Origin: JACCVL01 sp038232655 | Lineage (GTDB): Bacteria; Actinomycetota; Actinomycetes; Propionibacteriales; Nocardioidaceae | Length of the DNA: 24,623 nt | Assembly: GCA_038232655.1 (NCBI GenBank) | Contig: JBBSNM010000040.1 | Coordinates: 1-24,623 of the forward strand | Direction: 5' to 3' | Part shown: in pieces, positions 15,680 to 24,602 of the stretch | Layout: each line of letters begins with the position of its first letter | Position numbering within the stretch: position 1 is the stretch's first letter | Translations under genes and position numbers: made by a program | Notes under the pieces: generated by a model | Seen by the model: the letters and a program-made list of their open reading frames with translations, nothing else | What the model was told of the DNA's origin: nothing | Databases searched by the model: none

Positions 15680-18111
15680 GCACCCCGACCACGGAGAGAC
15701 CGCAGCTGTGGGCCAGCGAGCCGAGCACGACCCCCGGGCACGAACGCATCCGGGCTCGGATCGCCGGCCTGCACTGCTCGCTGTGCACCGGCACGATCGA
15801 GAAGGCGCTGGGCCGCCTGGACGGGGTCGGCACGGTGTCGGTGAGCCTCACGCACGAGCAGGCCCTGGTCAACTACGACCCCGACGTCGTGCACCCCGAC
15901 CACATCCTCGACACGCTGCGCGACGTCGGTTACGACCTGTACGACCCGCGCAAGCTGCGATCCTTCGAGGAGGAGGAGGCCGACCTGGTGCGCGAGGGCC
16001 GGCGGCTGCTGGCCGCGGCGGCCGCCAGCCTGACCGCGATCGGGCTGGTCGTCGAGCTGGCCGGCATCTGGTCGGTGCTGGTGCCGGCGTCGGTCGTGGC
16101 GCTGATGGTGCCGCTGGCCTACGCGCTGCTCCTGCCCGCAGGACGGGGCCGGGCGCTGGCCGGAGCGACGGCGATCGTCGGCCCGGGTGTGGCTGCCCTG
16201 GTGGCCCGCGCCGGCGGACTGCTCCCCGAGGCGGTGATCGGCTGGCTGGCGGGTGCGCTGGCGCTGCTGGTGGTGTTCGGGGTGGCACCGCACATCTTGC
16301 GGATGGCGGTCCAGTCGGCGCGGCGCGGCATCCTCAACCAGCACGTCCTGCTCGAGGTCGGCGCCCTCGCCGGCATCACCGGTGGCCTGATCGGGCTGAC
16401 CGAGGTGCTGGCGGGCTACCCGACCGCGGCGTTCTTCGCGGTGACCGTGCTGGTGACCAACTACCACGTCTTTTCCGAGTGGCTGTCCCTGCTGGTCAAG
16501 ACCCGCTCCAGTCAGTCGATCAAGAAGCTGCTGGACCTGCAGCCCGACCTCGCCCGCGTGGTCGATGCCGACGGAGCCGAGTCCGAGGTGCCCGTCGAGG
16601 ACGTGGCCGTGGGGCAGCGGGTGCGGGTGCGTCCCGGTGAGCGGATCCCGCTGGACGGGCGGATCGAGCGGGGCAGCTCGGCGATCGACCTCGCGCTGGT
16701 CACCGGCGAGCCGGTGCCCACCGAGAGGGGTCCCGGCGAGGAGGTCGTCGGCGGCGCGGTCAACGGCACCGGCAGCCTGGTCGTCGCGGTCACCGCCACC
16801 GGGGCCGAGGGTTTCCTGGCGCAGGTCGTGCGCCACGTCGAAGACGCCCGCGCGCTCAAACCCGGCATCTTGCACCTGGTCGACCGGGTGCTGCGGGTCT
16901 ACACCCCCACCATCCTCACCGTGTCCGCGCTGGCCCTGGCCGGCTGGCTCGTCGGAGGGTGGCTGCTGGCCGGTGAGCCCGACGTACGCCGCGCCGTGTT
17001 CGCCGCGCTGTCGGTGCTGGTGATGGGCTACCCCTGCGCGGTCGGGATCGCCGCGCCGCTGGCCATCGTGCGCGGCGCCGGCGCGGCCGCCGACCGGGGC
17101 ATCATCATGCGTACCGGCGAGGCATTCCAGACGTTCCGGCTGATCCGCCGCGTCGTGCTGGACAAGACCGGCACGCTGACCCTGGGCCGACCCACCGTGC
17201 ACGAGGTGGACGCCGTCGACGGTGACGACCACATGCTGCTTTCGGTGGCCGCGAGCGCGGAGGGCGGCTCGGAGCACCCGCTGGCCCGCGCGATCGTCGA
17301 GGCAGCCGGGCAGCGCGGGCTCGCGCTCGTCGAGGCGGCCGACTTCGCGTCGGTCACCGGCTCGGGCGTGCGAGCCACCGTGGCCGGTCGGTCGGTGCTG
17401 GTCGGGCAGCCGGGGTTCGTCGTCGAGTCCGGCGTCGACATCTCGCCGCTGGCCCGCCGGGTGGACCGGCTGGAGGGTGCCGGCCGCACCGTGGTCGTGG
17501 TCGCTGCCGAGGGCGCCGCGCTCGGCGCCATCGGCCTGGGTGATGAGCTGCGTCCCGACGCCGCCTTGGCGGTTGCAGCGATGGGTCACGCTGGGCTGGC
17601 CCCGATGCTTGTCACCGGGGACAACGACCGCGCCGCCTGGCAGGTGGCCGACCAAGTGGGCATCGACGAGGTCCGCGCCGGGGTGCGCCCGGAGCAGAAG
17701 GCCGAGCTGGTGCGGGCCTTGCAGGCCGACGGGACCCGGGTGGCAATGGTGGGCGACGGCATCAACGACGCCCCCGCGCTGATGCAGGCAGACGTCGGGA
17801 TCGCCGCCGGCGGTGGCACCGACATCGCGGTGGAGTCCGCCGACATCGTGCTGCTGCGCGACGAGGTCGGCGCCGTCCTCGACGCGCGCGAGATCAGCAT
17901 CTCGTCCTTCCGCCGCACCCGGGTCAACGTGGGGCTGGCGTTCACGTTTAACGGTATCGGCGTGCCGCTGGCCACCACCGGCCTGGTGCACCCGGTGTGG
18001 GCCATGGTCGCGATGGCCGCCTCGGTGACCGCGATCTTCGTCAACTCGATCGGCACCCGGCCGTCGCTGCTGGTGGAGGCCATCAGGAGCGTCGGCCGAC
18101 ACCCCGGCTAG
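15676..18111 (+). CDS. P1B-type heavy-metal-transporting ATPase with a YPC motif
   Basis: Membrane pump predicted to export a soft metal ion using ATP. The 811 residues contain an N-terminal HMA domain with CSLC (Cys34, Cys37), several membrane segments from about residue 110, the actuator loop with VTGEPVPTERG, the metal-site helix VMGYPCAVGIAAPLA (Tyr452-Pro453-Cys454), the phosphorylation site DKTGTLT (Asp496), the SEHPLARAI nucleotide-binding motif, GDGINDAPALMQADVGIA, and two last helices with FNGIGVPLA and AMVAMAASV. Classical copper pumps have Cys-Pro-Cys, an Asn-Tyr pair and Met-x-Ser-Ser in these helices; here they read Tyr-Pro-Cys, Phe-Asn and MAASV. Metal specificity is therefore uncertain. 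The GTG overlaps the stop of the HMA gene (GTGA). It converges on hsp20. Confidence 0.93.
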   Translation: MSTPTTERPQLWASEPSTTPGHERIRARIAGLHCSLCTGTIEKALGRLDGVGTVSVSLTHEQALVNYDPDVVHPDHILDTLRDVGYDLYDPRKLRSFEEEEADLVREGRRLLAAAAASLTAIGLVVELAGIWSVLVPASVVALMVPLAYALLLPAGRGRALAGATAIVGPGVAALVARAGGLLPEAVIGWLAGALALLVVFGVAPHILRMAVQSARRGILNQHVLLEVGALAGITGGLIGLTEVLAGYPTAAFFAVTVLVTNYHVFSEWLSLLVKTRSSQSIKKLLDLQPDLARVVDADGAESEVPVEDVAVGQRVRVRPGERIPLDGRIERGSSAIDLALVTGEPVPTERGPGEEVVGGAVNGTGSLVVAVTATGAEGFLAQVVRHVEDARALKPGILHLVDRVLRVYTPTILTVSALALAGWLVGGWLLAGEPDVRRAVFAALSVLVMGYPCAVGIAAPLAIVRGAGAAADRGIIMRTGEAFQTFRLIRRVVLDKTGTLTLGRPTVHEVDAVDGDDHMLLSVAASAEGGSEHPLARAIVEAAGQRGLALVEAADFASVTGSGVRATVAGRSVLVGQPGFVVESGVDISPLARRVDRLEGAGRTVVVVAAEGAALGAIGLGDELRPDAALAVAAMGHAGLAPMLVTGDNDRAAWQVADQVGIDEVRAGVRPEQKAELVRALQADGTRVAMVGDGINDAPALMQADVGIAAGGGTDIAVESADIVLLRDEVGAVLDAREISISSFRRTRVNVGLAFTFNGIGVPLATTGLVHPVWAMVAMAASVTAIFVNSIGTRPSLLVEAIRSVGRHPG

Positions 18112-18234
18112 GTGGTGGGCGGGCTCGGCTCACACCCGCGTGGCTCATTGGGTCCTGTCCGCACCGGCTTGTCGGCCGGGAGCGTGCGGGAGGAACCGAG
18201 TGGTGAGCTGGGGCGGTCGGCCTCGCGGAGGGTG

Positions 18235-18249
18235 CGGCGGTGGCCGCCG
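18235..18249. terminator. Possible hairpin between convergent ATPase and hsp20 genes
   Basis: CGGCGG (18235-18240), TGG and CCGCCG (18244-18249) form a six-pair stem in the 155-base convergent gap 18112-18266. There is no T tract on either strand. It may act as a weak terminator; otherwise I see no feature in this gap. Confidence 0.2.
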
Positions 18250-18266
18250 AACCCCCCGCGTCCGAC

Positions 18267-18731
18267 TCAGCTGCCGTCGGTGGAGCTGGTCGCCTTCTCG
18301 CCGCTCTCGAGGATGGTGCGGTCGTCGTTGGCCGACACCTCGATGCGGCGTGGCTTGGCACGCTCGGCCACGGGCAGCGTCACCGTCAGCACCCCGTTGT
18401 GGTAGGTCGCCTCGATGTGGGTGGAGTCAACGTCGTCGCCGAGGGACAGCTGACGCATGTAGCGGCCGGAGAAGCGCTCGCTGGCCAGCCACTGCACCGA
18501 CTCCTCGGGACGGGCGGTGCGCTCGGCGCGAATGGTCAGGTTGCCGCCGTCGACGCTGAGGTCGATGGAGCCGGGGTCGATGCCCGGCAGGTCGGCGTGC
18601 AGCACGTAGTGGTCACCGGACCGGAACAGATCCATCGGCATGAACCGAGGCGCCCGAGGCGAGCCGGCCTGGGTGCCCAGCACCTGCTCGGCGAGCCGGT
18701 CGATGTCGCGGAAGGGGTCGAAGCGAAGCAC
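18267..18731 (-). CDS. Hsp20 family small heat-shock protein
   Basis: ATP-independent chaperone that holds unfolding proteins as oligomers. The 154-residue product begins VLRFDPFRDIDRLAEQVLG and has an alpha-crystallin domain at about 33-133, with PMDLFRSGDHYVLHADLPGI, RPEESVQWLASERFSGRYMRQLSL and the diagnostic GVLTVTLPVAE (113-123), followed by a short serine-rich tail. I chose the GTG at 18731 because GAGG lies five bases upstream and a fuller AGGAGG ten bases upstream. The frame is open to 18797, but the added residues look non-native. It reads away from tsaD, and a CIRCE operator lies about 75 bases before the start, so HrcA probably represses it. Confidence 0.92.
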   Translation of the reverse strand: MLRFDPFRDIDRLAEQVLGTQAGSPRAPRFMPMDLFRSGDHYVLHADLPGIDPGSIDLSVDGGNLTIRAERTARPEESVQWLASERFSGRYMRQLSLGDDVDSTHIEATYHNGVLTVTLPVAERAKPRRIEVSANDDRTILESGEKATSSTDGS

Positions 18732-18806
18732 GATTTCCTCACCTCCTGCTGAGAATCCTCTTCGTCGCCCGCCACCGCGGCGAGCGGCTCCGTGCACACC
18801 TATGTT

Positions 18807-18833
18807 TTAGCACTCTCAGGCGGAGAGTGCCAA
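18807..18833. promoter_or_regulatory. CIRCE operator between hsp20 and tsaD
   Basis: TTAGCACTC, nine bases, GAGTGCCAA differs at one base from the CIRCE consensus TTAGCACTC-N9-GAGTGCTAA, the binding site of the heat-shock repressor HrcA. It lies in the 131-base gap between the divergent hsp20 and tsaD starts. On the minus strand its edge TTGGCA (18833-18828) could be a -35, with a weak TAAAAC (18809-18804) as -10. Confidence 0.9.
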
Positions 18834-18862
18834 CCCGGGTGCGAGCCTGGCACGATGTCGAC

Positions 18863-19915
18863 GTGGCCAGCCCCGATGCCCCCCTCGTGCTCGGCATCGA
18901 GACCTCCTGCGACGAGACCGGCGTCGGCATCGTCTGCGGCACCACCCTGCTGGCCGACGCGGTGGCATCCAGCGTCGAGGAGCACGCCCGCTTCGGCGGG
19001 GTGGTGCCCGAGGTGGCCAGCCGGGCGCACCTGGAGGCCATGGTCCCGACCGTCGAGCGGGCCTGTACCGACGCCGGAGTTCGGCTCGACGACGTCGACG
19101 CGGTGGCGGTGACGAGCGGCCCGGGTCTGGTCGGCGCCCTGCTGGTCGGCGTCGCGGCGGCGAAGGCGCTGGCGTTGGGACTTGGCCGCCCGCTCTACGG
19201 GGTCAACCACCTGACGGCGCACGTCGCGGTCGACCAGCTGGAGCACGGGCCGCTGCCCGAGCCGTGCCTGGCGCTGCTCGTGAGTGGTGGGCACTCCTCG
19301 CTGCTGCTCGTCGACGACGTGACCCGGGCCGTCCAACCGTTGGGCGCCACCATCGACGACGCGGCCGGGGAGGCATTCGACAAGGTCGCCCGGCTGCTCG
19401 GTCTGCCGTTCCCCGGTGGCCCGCACATCGACGCCGAGGCCCGTCACGGCGACCCGGCCGGCATCACCTTCCCCCGGGGGCTCACCAGCGGCCGAGACAT
19501 GCAGCGACACCGCTTCGACTTCTCGTTCTCCGGGCTGAAGACCGCGGTCGCGCGCTGGGTTGACGCCCGGGCGCGCTCCGGCGAGCCGGTGCCGGTCGCC
19601 GATGTGGCCGCCGCCTTCCAAGAGGCCGTGTGTGACGTCCTGACCCGCAAGGCGGTCGCCGCCTGCGTCGCGCACGGCGTCGACCACCTGCTGATCGGCG
19701 GTGGGGTCGCCGCCAACAGCCGGCTGCGTGCGCTGGCAGTCGAGCGGGCCGCAGCGGCCGGGGTCACCGTCCGGGTGCCACGCCCCGGCCTGTGCACCGA
19801 CAACGGCGCCATGGTGGCGGCACTCGGTGCCGAGCTGGTCGGCCGTGGCCGGGCGCCGTCGGCACTCGACCTGCCGGTGGACTCGGCGATGCCGGTCACC
19901 ACCGTTGTCGCCTGA
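18863..19915 (+). CDS. tsaD: TsaD, tRNA t6A37 threonylcarbamoyltransferase
   Basis: Transfers threonylcarbamoyl from its adenylate to adenosine 37 of ANN-decoding tRNAs, with TsaB and TsaE. The 350 residues match the Kae1/TsaD family: VLGIETSCDETGVGIV at the N-terminus, HARFGGVVPEVASRAH, VTSGPGLVGALLVG, the metal-binding histidine pair in NHLTAHVAVD, LLVSGGHSSLLLV, DDAAGEAFDKVARLLGL, FSFSGLKTA, GGGVAANSRLR and CTDNGAMVAALG. I chose the GTG at 18863; a weak CACGAT lies six bases before it. The frame is open to 18827 but this would run into the CIRCE operator. It is separated from tsaB by about 4.8 kb of inserted genes and is not followed directly by groES. Confidence 0.96.
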   Translation: MASPDAPLVLGIETSCDETGVGIVCGTTLLADAVASSVEEHARFGGVVPEVASRAHLEAMVPTVERACTDAGVRLDDVDAVAVTSGPGLVGALLVGVAAAKALALGLGRPLYGVNHLTAHVAVDQLEHGPLPEPCLALLVSGGHSSLLLVDDVTRAVQPLGATIDDAAGEAFDKVARLLGLPFPGGPHIDAEARHGDPAGITFPRGLTSGRDMQRHRFDFSFSGLKTAVARWVDARARSGEPVPVADVAAAFQEAVCDVLTRKAVAACVAHGVDHLLIGGGVAANSRLRALAVERAAAAGVTVRVPRPGLCTDNGAMVAALGAELVGRGRAPSALDLPVDSAMPVTTVVA

Positions 19916-19919
19916 GCGG

Positions 19920-20591
19920 TCAGCCGAGGGCGTACGGCGACGGTGAACCGGTCGACACGACGCCCGCGTAGTCGAGGGCTGGCGTCGTGAGCTCGGCCGA
20001 GCCGGCGACGACATCGAGTCGCAGCAGAGCGGTCTTGCCGGCGGACTCGACCTGCAGCACCAGCGCATCCTGCGACTCCCATGCCTGGTCGATGAAGCCG
20101 CCGGCGAACACGTCGCTCTGCACGAAACCCAGCTCACGCGCCACCTCACCGGTCGCAGCGTCGAGGATGGCTGCCGAGGAGGTCGACGGGCCGTCGGTGT
20201 AGGACGCGATGGCATAGATCCAACGCCCGTCCGGGCTGAAGTCCACCGGATGCCAGTCGCACTGCCGCTGCAGGAGTGGCCGTCCGCGCGACGTGTTGTG
20301 GACGGTCGAGCAGCTGCGGTCGTCCTCAGGCTCGCCGGTGGCCGCGACCGCCTGGCTCGCTGGCGACCAGGCGATGGCGTCGACGACCTCGATCGTGGGG
20401 GCTGCACTGCCGTTGAAGACCACCGTGCTTGCTGGTGCGGCGCTCTGGGACTCGATCCGCACCAGCACGTTGCCGTCGTCGCTGACCCTGACGATCGTGT
20501 GCCGGCCACGGGCGAGTGGCTGGCTGACCGACGCGCCGCTCCGACCGTCGACCCGGGTCACGCTCGACCGGCCGTCGCCTCCAGCCGCCAT
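19920..20591 (-). CDS. Beta-propeller-like hypothetical protein, probably 5'-truncated
   Basis: From the ATG at 20591 the product has 223 residues. It has short repeated motifs of the TolB/WD40 type, such as DAIAWSPASQAVAATG and WHPVDFSPDGRWIYAIASY, and LDAATGEVARELGF, suggesting blades of a propeller. No signal peptide or membrane segment follows this ATG, although the residues just before it (WLAFAW) look like the end of a hydrophobic helix. No ribosome-binding site precedes the ATG. Just upstream, the opposite strand encodes the end of a cation exchanger, so the true 5' end seems lost. The reading frame that remains is intact. It converges on tsaD with a five-base gap. Function unknown. 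Confidence 0.6.
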   Translation of the reverse strand: MAAGGDGRSSVTRVDGRSGASVSQPLARGRHTIVRVSDDGNVLVRIESQSAAPASTVVFNGSAAPTIEVVDAIAWSPASQAVAATGEPEDDRSCSTVHNTSRGRPLLQRQCDWHPVDFSPDGRWIYAIASYTDGPSTSSAAILDAATGEVARELGFVQSDVFAGGFIDQAWESQDALVLQVESAGKTALLRLDVVAGSAELTTPALDYAGVVSTGSPSPYALG

Positions 20592-20611
20592 CCACGCGAA
20601 GGCCAGCCAAG

Positions 20612-20953
20612 GCCGACAGCGCCATCGGGTTGACGGTCCTCGCGTTGGCGACCAGCGCCGAGATGCTGGCGCTGGTGTGGGCGGCACACCGGCGGTCGCT
20701 GAGCGAGGTCGCCATCGCCGGTGCGCTCGGCGCGGTGGCGTACAACGCCACCGCGACGGTCGGCGTCGCCGCGCTGGTGGCTCCGCTGCACATCGTGGAT
20801 GTCACCACCCTGCTGTCGTATGGCGTCGTGGGTGCCGTGGTGCCGCTGCTCATCGCTACCGGTATTCGGGAGCGCATCGGCCGTCTGGACGGAGCCGCGC
20901 TGGTCGTGGCGTACCTGCTGGCGACGCTGCTGGTGCTCTCGCCGGTGTGCTGA
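20612..20953 (+). pseudogene. 3' fragment of a CaCA-family (sodium/calcium exchanger-like) gene
   Basis: The frame reads ADSAIGLTVLALATSAEMLALVWAAHRRSL and continues through AYNATATVGVAALVAPLHI to LSPVC and a stop at 20951-20953. IGLTVLALATSAEML resembles the second alpha-repeat of Ca2+:cation antiporters (GLTxxALGTSxPE), and the rest is about four hydrophobic helices, as in the C-terminal part of the family. A full antiporter has roughly 300 residues or more and two alpha-repeats; about 113 residues are seen. No ribosome-binding site precedes the possible TTG at 20630. It lies back to back with the truncated propeller gene and ends 26 bases before the groE operators. Confidence 0.65.
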
Positions 20954-20979
20954 CCGGCTCGGGATACCAGCAACCGTTT

Positions 20980-21006
20980 CTGGCACTCGGCTTGACCGAG
21001 TGCCAA
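20980..21006. promoter_or_regulatory. CIRCE operator 1 of groES-groEL
   Basis: CTGGCACTC, nine bases, GAGTGCCAA is a near-consensus CIRCE repeat. The predicted -35 TTGACC of the groE promoter lies inside its nine-base centre, so HrcA bound here should block RNA polymerase. Confidence 0.93.
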
Positions 21007-21020
21007 CAGGGTCCTAGATT
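20992..21020 (+). promoter_or_regulatory. Predicted groES-groEL promoter
   Basis: TTGACC (20992-20997), 17 bases, TAGATT (21015-21020). Transcription would begin about 21027, within the second CIRCE, leaving a leader of roughly 120 bases before groES. Confidence 0.75.
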
Positions 21021-21025
21021 CGGTC

Positions 21026-21052
21026 CTGGCACTCTCACCGTGAAAGTGCCAG
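21026..21052. promoter_or_regulatory. CIRCE operator 2 of groES-groEL
   Basis: CTGGCACTC, nine bases, AAGTGCCAG: an eight-base perfect inverted repeat with CIRCE spacing, starting at the predicted transcription start. Its sequence departs from the consensus more than operator 1. Confidence 0.88.
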
Positions 21053-21145
21053 CGACCGGCCGCACGGCACCCGCGACGACGTGCGGCAGATCGCAGCCCG
21101 CAAGCTCACGTTTCTACGTGCACACGTCCCCCGAAAGGCGACATC

Positions 21146-21445
21146 GTGTCGATCAACATCAAGCCGCTCGAGGACCGCATCGTGGTCCAGGCGCTGGACG
21201 CCGAGCAGACCACCGCCTCCGGCCTGGTCATCCCCGACACCGCCAAGGAGAAGCCCCAGGAGGGCAAGGTCCTGGCAGTCGGCCCCGGCCGCTTCAACGA
21301 GGGTGGCGACACCCGCGTCCCGCTCGACGTCTCCGTCGGTGACGTCGTCGTGTTCAGCAAGTACGGCGGCACCGAGATCAGCCACAACAACGAGGACTAC
21401 CTCATCTTGTCGGCGCGTGACGTGCTCGCCGTCGTCGACAAGTGA
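21146..21445 (+). CDS. groES: Co-chaperonin GroES
   Basis: Ten-kilodalton lid of the GroEL folding chamber. The 99-residue product has the complete family pattern: VSINIKPLEDRIVVQALDAEQTTASGLVIPDTAKEKPQEGKV in which the mobile loop is ASGLVIPD, then VGPGRF, VGDVVVFSKYGGTE and the C-terminal DYLILSARDVLAVVDK. The GTG at 21146 is preceded by GAAAGG (21133-21138) at seven bases. It is the first gene of the CIRCE-controlled groE operon; groEL begins 108 bases after its stop. Confidence 0.98.
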   Translation: MSINIKPLEDRIVVQALDAEQTTASGLVIPDTAKEKPQEGKVLAVGPGRFNEGGDTRVPLDVSVGDVVVFSKYGGTEISHNNEDYLILSARDVLAVVDK

Positions 21446-21465
21446 CCCAGCACTAGCACCCATGT

Positions 21466-21504
21466 CCACCGCCCCGGCGGCCCGCTCGGGCACCGGGGCG
21501 GTGG
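21466..21504 (+). other. Strong hairpin in the groES-groEL intergenic region
   Basis: CCACCGCCCCGG (21466-21477) pairs perfectly with CCGGGGCGGTGG (21493-21504), twelve base pairs, and the 15-base loop contains a further CCCG/CGGG pairing. No T tract follows. It fills much of the 108-base gap between groES and groEL. It may stabilise or process the groES part of the transcript, or partly terminate it. No separate groEL promoter or CIRCE is visible in the gap. Confidence 0.7.
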
Positions 21505-21553
21505 GCTCTCCCTGAACCTCCCGCAGCATCCCCCGGAAGGGAACCACCTGCAC

Positions 21554-23176
<1,623 letters not shown>

Positions 23177-23195
23177 GCACCCTCCGCAACTGACG

Positions 23196-23226
23196 CAGCC
23201 CCGGACCTGGTGAGGGTCCGGGGCTG
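23196..23226 (+). terminator. Hairpin terminator after groEL
   Basis: CAGCCCCGGACC (23196-23207) and GGTCCGGGGCTG (23215-23226) form a perfect twelve-pair stem with a seven-base loop, 20 bases after the groEL stop. The T-rich part is limited to TGTGTC, as often in high-GC genomes. Confidence 0.85.
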
Positions 23227-23262
23227 TGTCACGTCCGGGGCAGACTTCCGCGCCTTTGCACC

Positions 23263-23280
23263 TGCCCGCGACTGCGGGCA
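23263..23280 (-). terminator. Possible terminator of the minus-strand VCBS gene
   Basis: TGCCCGC (23263-23269) and GCGGGCA (23274-23280) form a seven-pair stem with a four-base loop, about 55 bases beyond the stop of the minus-strand gene. No T tract follows on the minus strand. The convergent gap 23177-23333 otherwise holds only the groEL terminator. Confidence 0.35.
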
Positions 23281-23333
23281 AGTCCAGAGCCGCCGGCGTC
23301 GACCACCGGGGGTGACGGGGCCGAGGGGCGGCC

Positions 23334-24527
23334 TCAGCTGGACGGGCGGACCATGCGCAGCAGCTGGATCGGGCCGGGGGCGATGCTGCGGCCGAACCCG
23401 TTCAGAGCCAGGAACGCGTCGTGCGGGCCAGCCGCGCTCGGGTCCACTGTGATGACCTGCTGCGCCGACCCCGCAGCCGACGGCACGTCCACCGCGGTGA
23501 AGCCGCTCAGGTTGCCGTCGTTGAGATACAGCACGTCGTCGGGGTTCGTGGTCCTGCTGCCGAAGACCATGCCGTACACATGGAGGTCCCCGTCACCGTC
23601 TGCGTCACCCACGTCGACCGAGTTGCCCTCCCCGCCCGGGGGCGACCCCACCAGGACAGGCGTACCGAAGCGACCACCGTCGTTGAGTTGGTAGTAGTAC
23701 CCACCTTCGGCAGCCGTGATCAGGTCGTCGTCGTCGCCGCCGTCCAGGTCGCGGACCTCGGCGTCGCTGATCCCCCGGTCCAGATCGTGCCGGTCGGTCA
23801 CGTCGACGAAGCGGCGTAGCTTGGCCTGGTTGCGGAACAGCCGAGGCGCTTTCCTCGGCGCTTGGCAGGTGAACAGGTCGTCGCGGCCGTCGCCGTCGAA
23901 GTCCAGCACCTCTGCGCACTCGGTGTCCGGGCCGGCGGAGTAGTCCCAGCGGTCCCGCACGTACTTGAACCCGTCGCCGCGCTTGTTGATGAAGATCTTG
24001 CTGCGCTCGTTCGGCAGCTTCGGGTTGCCGTTGCACTCGTCCGGCATCTTCCGCTGGACGTCGTTGCCGAGGAACAGGTCGGGCCACTTGTCGTCGTTGG
24101 CGAACAGGAAGGCGACGTGCCGACCGCGTCCGCAGACATCCCCGAGCACCCGGGCTCGGGCGACGTCATGGAACCGGCCGCGCTTGGTCTGCTTCCACAT
24201 CTCGTTGTCCCGGTCGGCGTCCTTGACGATGTTGCGGATGAACCGCCCGGTCGAGCAGTAGGCGTCCTTCCGGCCGTTATGGTCCACGTCGGCCCAGGCG
24301 CAGTCGTGCCGGTCGATGGTCTTGCCGCCAGGGTTGTTTGCCGGCCACGCCGACCTGGCGACCCAGCGGTAGCGGCCGGCGCCGTTGTTGCGCCACAGCT
24401 TGCCGCCCTGGCCGTGGTAGCCGATCCAGACGTCCTGGTCGCCGTCCATGTTGTAGTCGATGCCGTCGGCCGACCAGATCTTGCTCTTCTTGGCCAGGCC
24501 GGCCTCCGCGGCCCGGTCCTCGACCAC
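23334..24527 (-). CDS. FG-GAP/VCBS repeat protein
   Basis: A 397-residue protein built of repeated Asp-rich calcium-binding-like motifs of the FG-GAP/VCBS beta-propeller type: DYNMDGDQDVWIG, ADVDHNGRKDAY, NDDKWPDLFLGND, DFDGDGRDDLFT, DLDGGDDDDLIT and GDADGDGDLHVYG. Each is followed by a short strand and a turn. Such proteins are usually secreted or cell-surface and often bind ligands. From the GTG at 24527 there is no signal peptide, and the frame closes upstream at 24573-24575 after only 15 more codons, none hydrophobic. The start is therefore doubtful and the 5' end may be missing. Another start in this frame is not apparent. Cysteines at several places fit an extracytoplasmic protein. The function is unknown. 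Confidence 0.8.
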   Translation of the reverse strand: MVEDRAAEAGLAKKSKIWSADGIDYNMDGDQDVWIGYHGQGGKLWRNNGAGRYRWVARSAWPANNPGGKTIDRHDCAWADVDHNGRKDAYCSTGRFIRNIVKDADRDNEMWKQTKRGRFHDVARARVLGDVCGRGRHVAFLFANDDKWPDLFLGNDVQRKMPDECNGNPKLPNERSKIFINKRGDGFKYVRDRWDYSAGPDTECAEVLDFDGDGRDDLFTCQAPRKAPRLFRNQAKLRRFVDVTDRHDLDRGISDAEVRDLDGGDDDDLITAAEGGYYYQLNDGGRFGTPVLVGSPPGGEGNSVDVGDADGDGDLHVYGMVFGSRTTNPDDVLYLNDGNLSGFTAVDVPSAAGSAQQVITVDPSAAGPHDAFLALNGFGRSIAPGPIQLLRMVRPSS

Positions 24528-24602
24528 CAGACCGGCCCCGGAGGCTGCCGGCTCATCGGCGGCGCCCAGGTGTCACGAGCCTGTCGCGGGGCGTCGCGTG
24601 CG

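Noticed and set aside
15649..18102. Long minus-strand frame opposite the P-type ATPase, and a similar one at 21035-23281 opposite groES and groEL
   Set aside because: Same codon-bias artefact. The plus-strand products have full family motifs, while the minus-strand ones have none.
14935..18731. Metal cassette plus hsp20 as a mobile element
   Set aside because: No integrase, transposase, terminal repeats or base-composition change are visible at its borders. It looks like ordinary chromosomal rearrangement.
21446..21553. groES-groEL gap as the site of a separate groEL promoter
   Set aside because: I found no convincing -35/-10 pair and no CIRCE in the gap; only the hairpin stands out.
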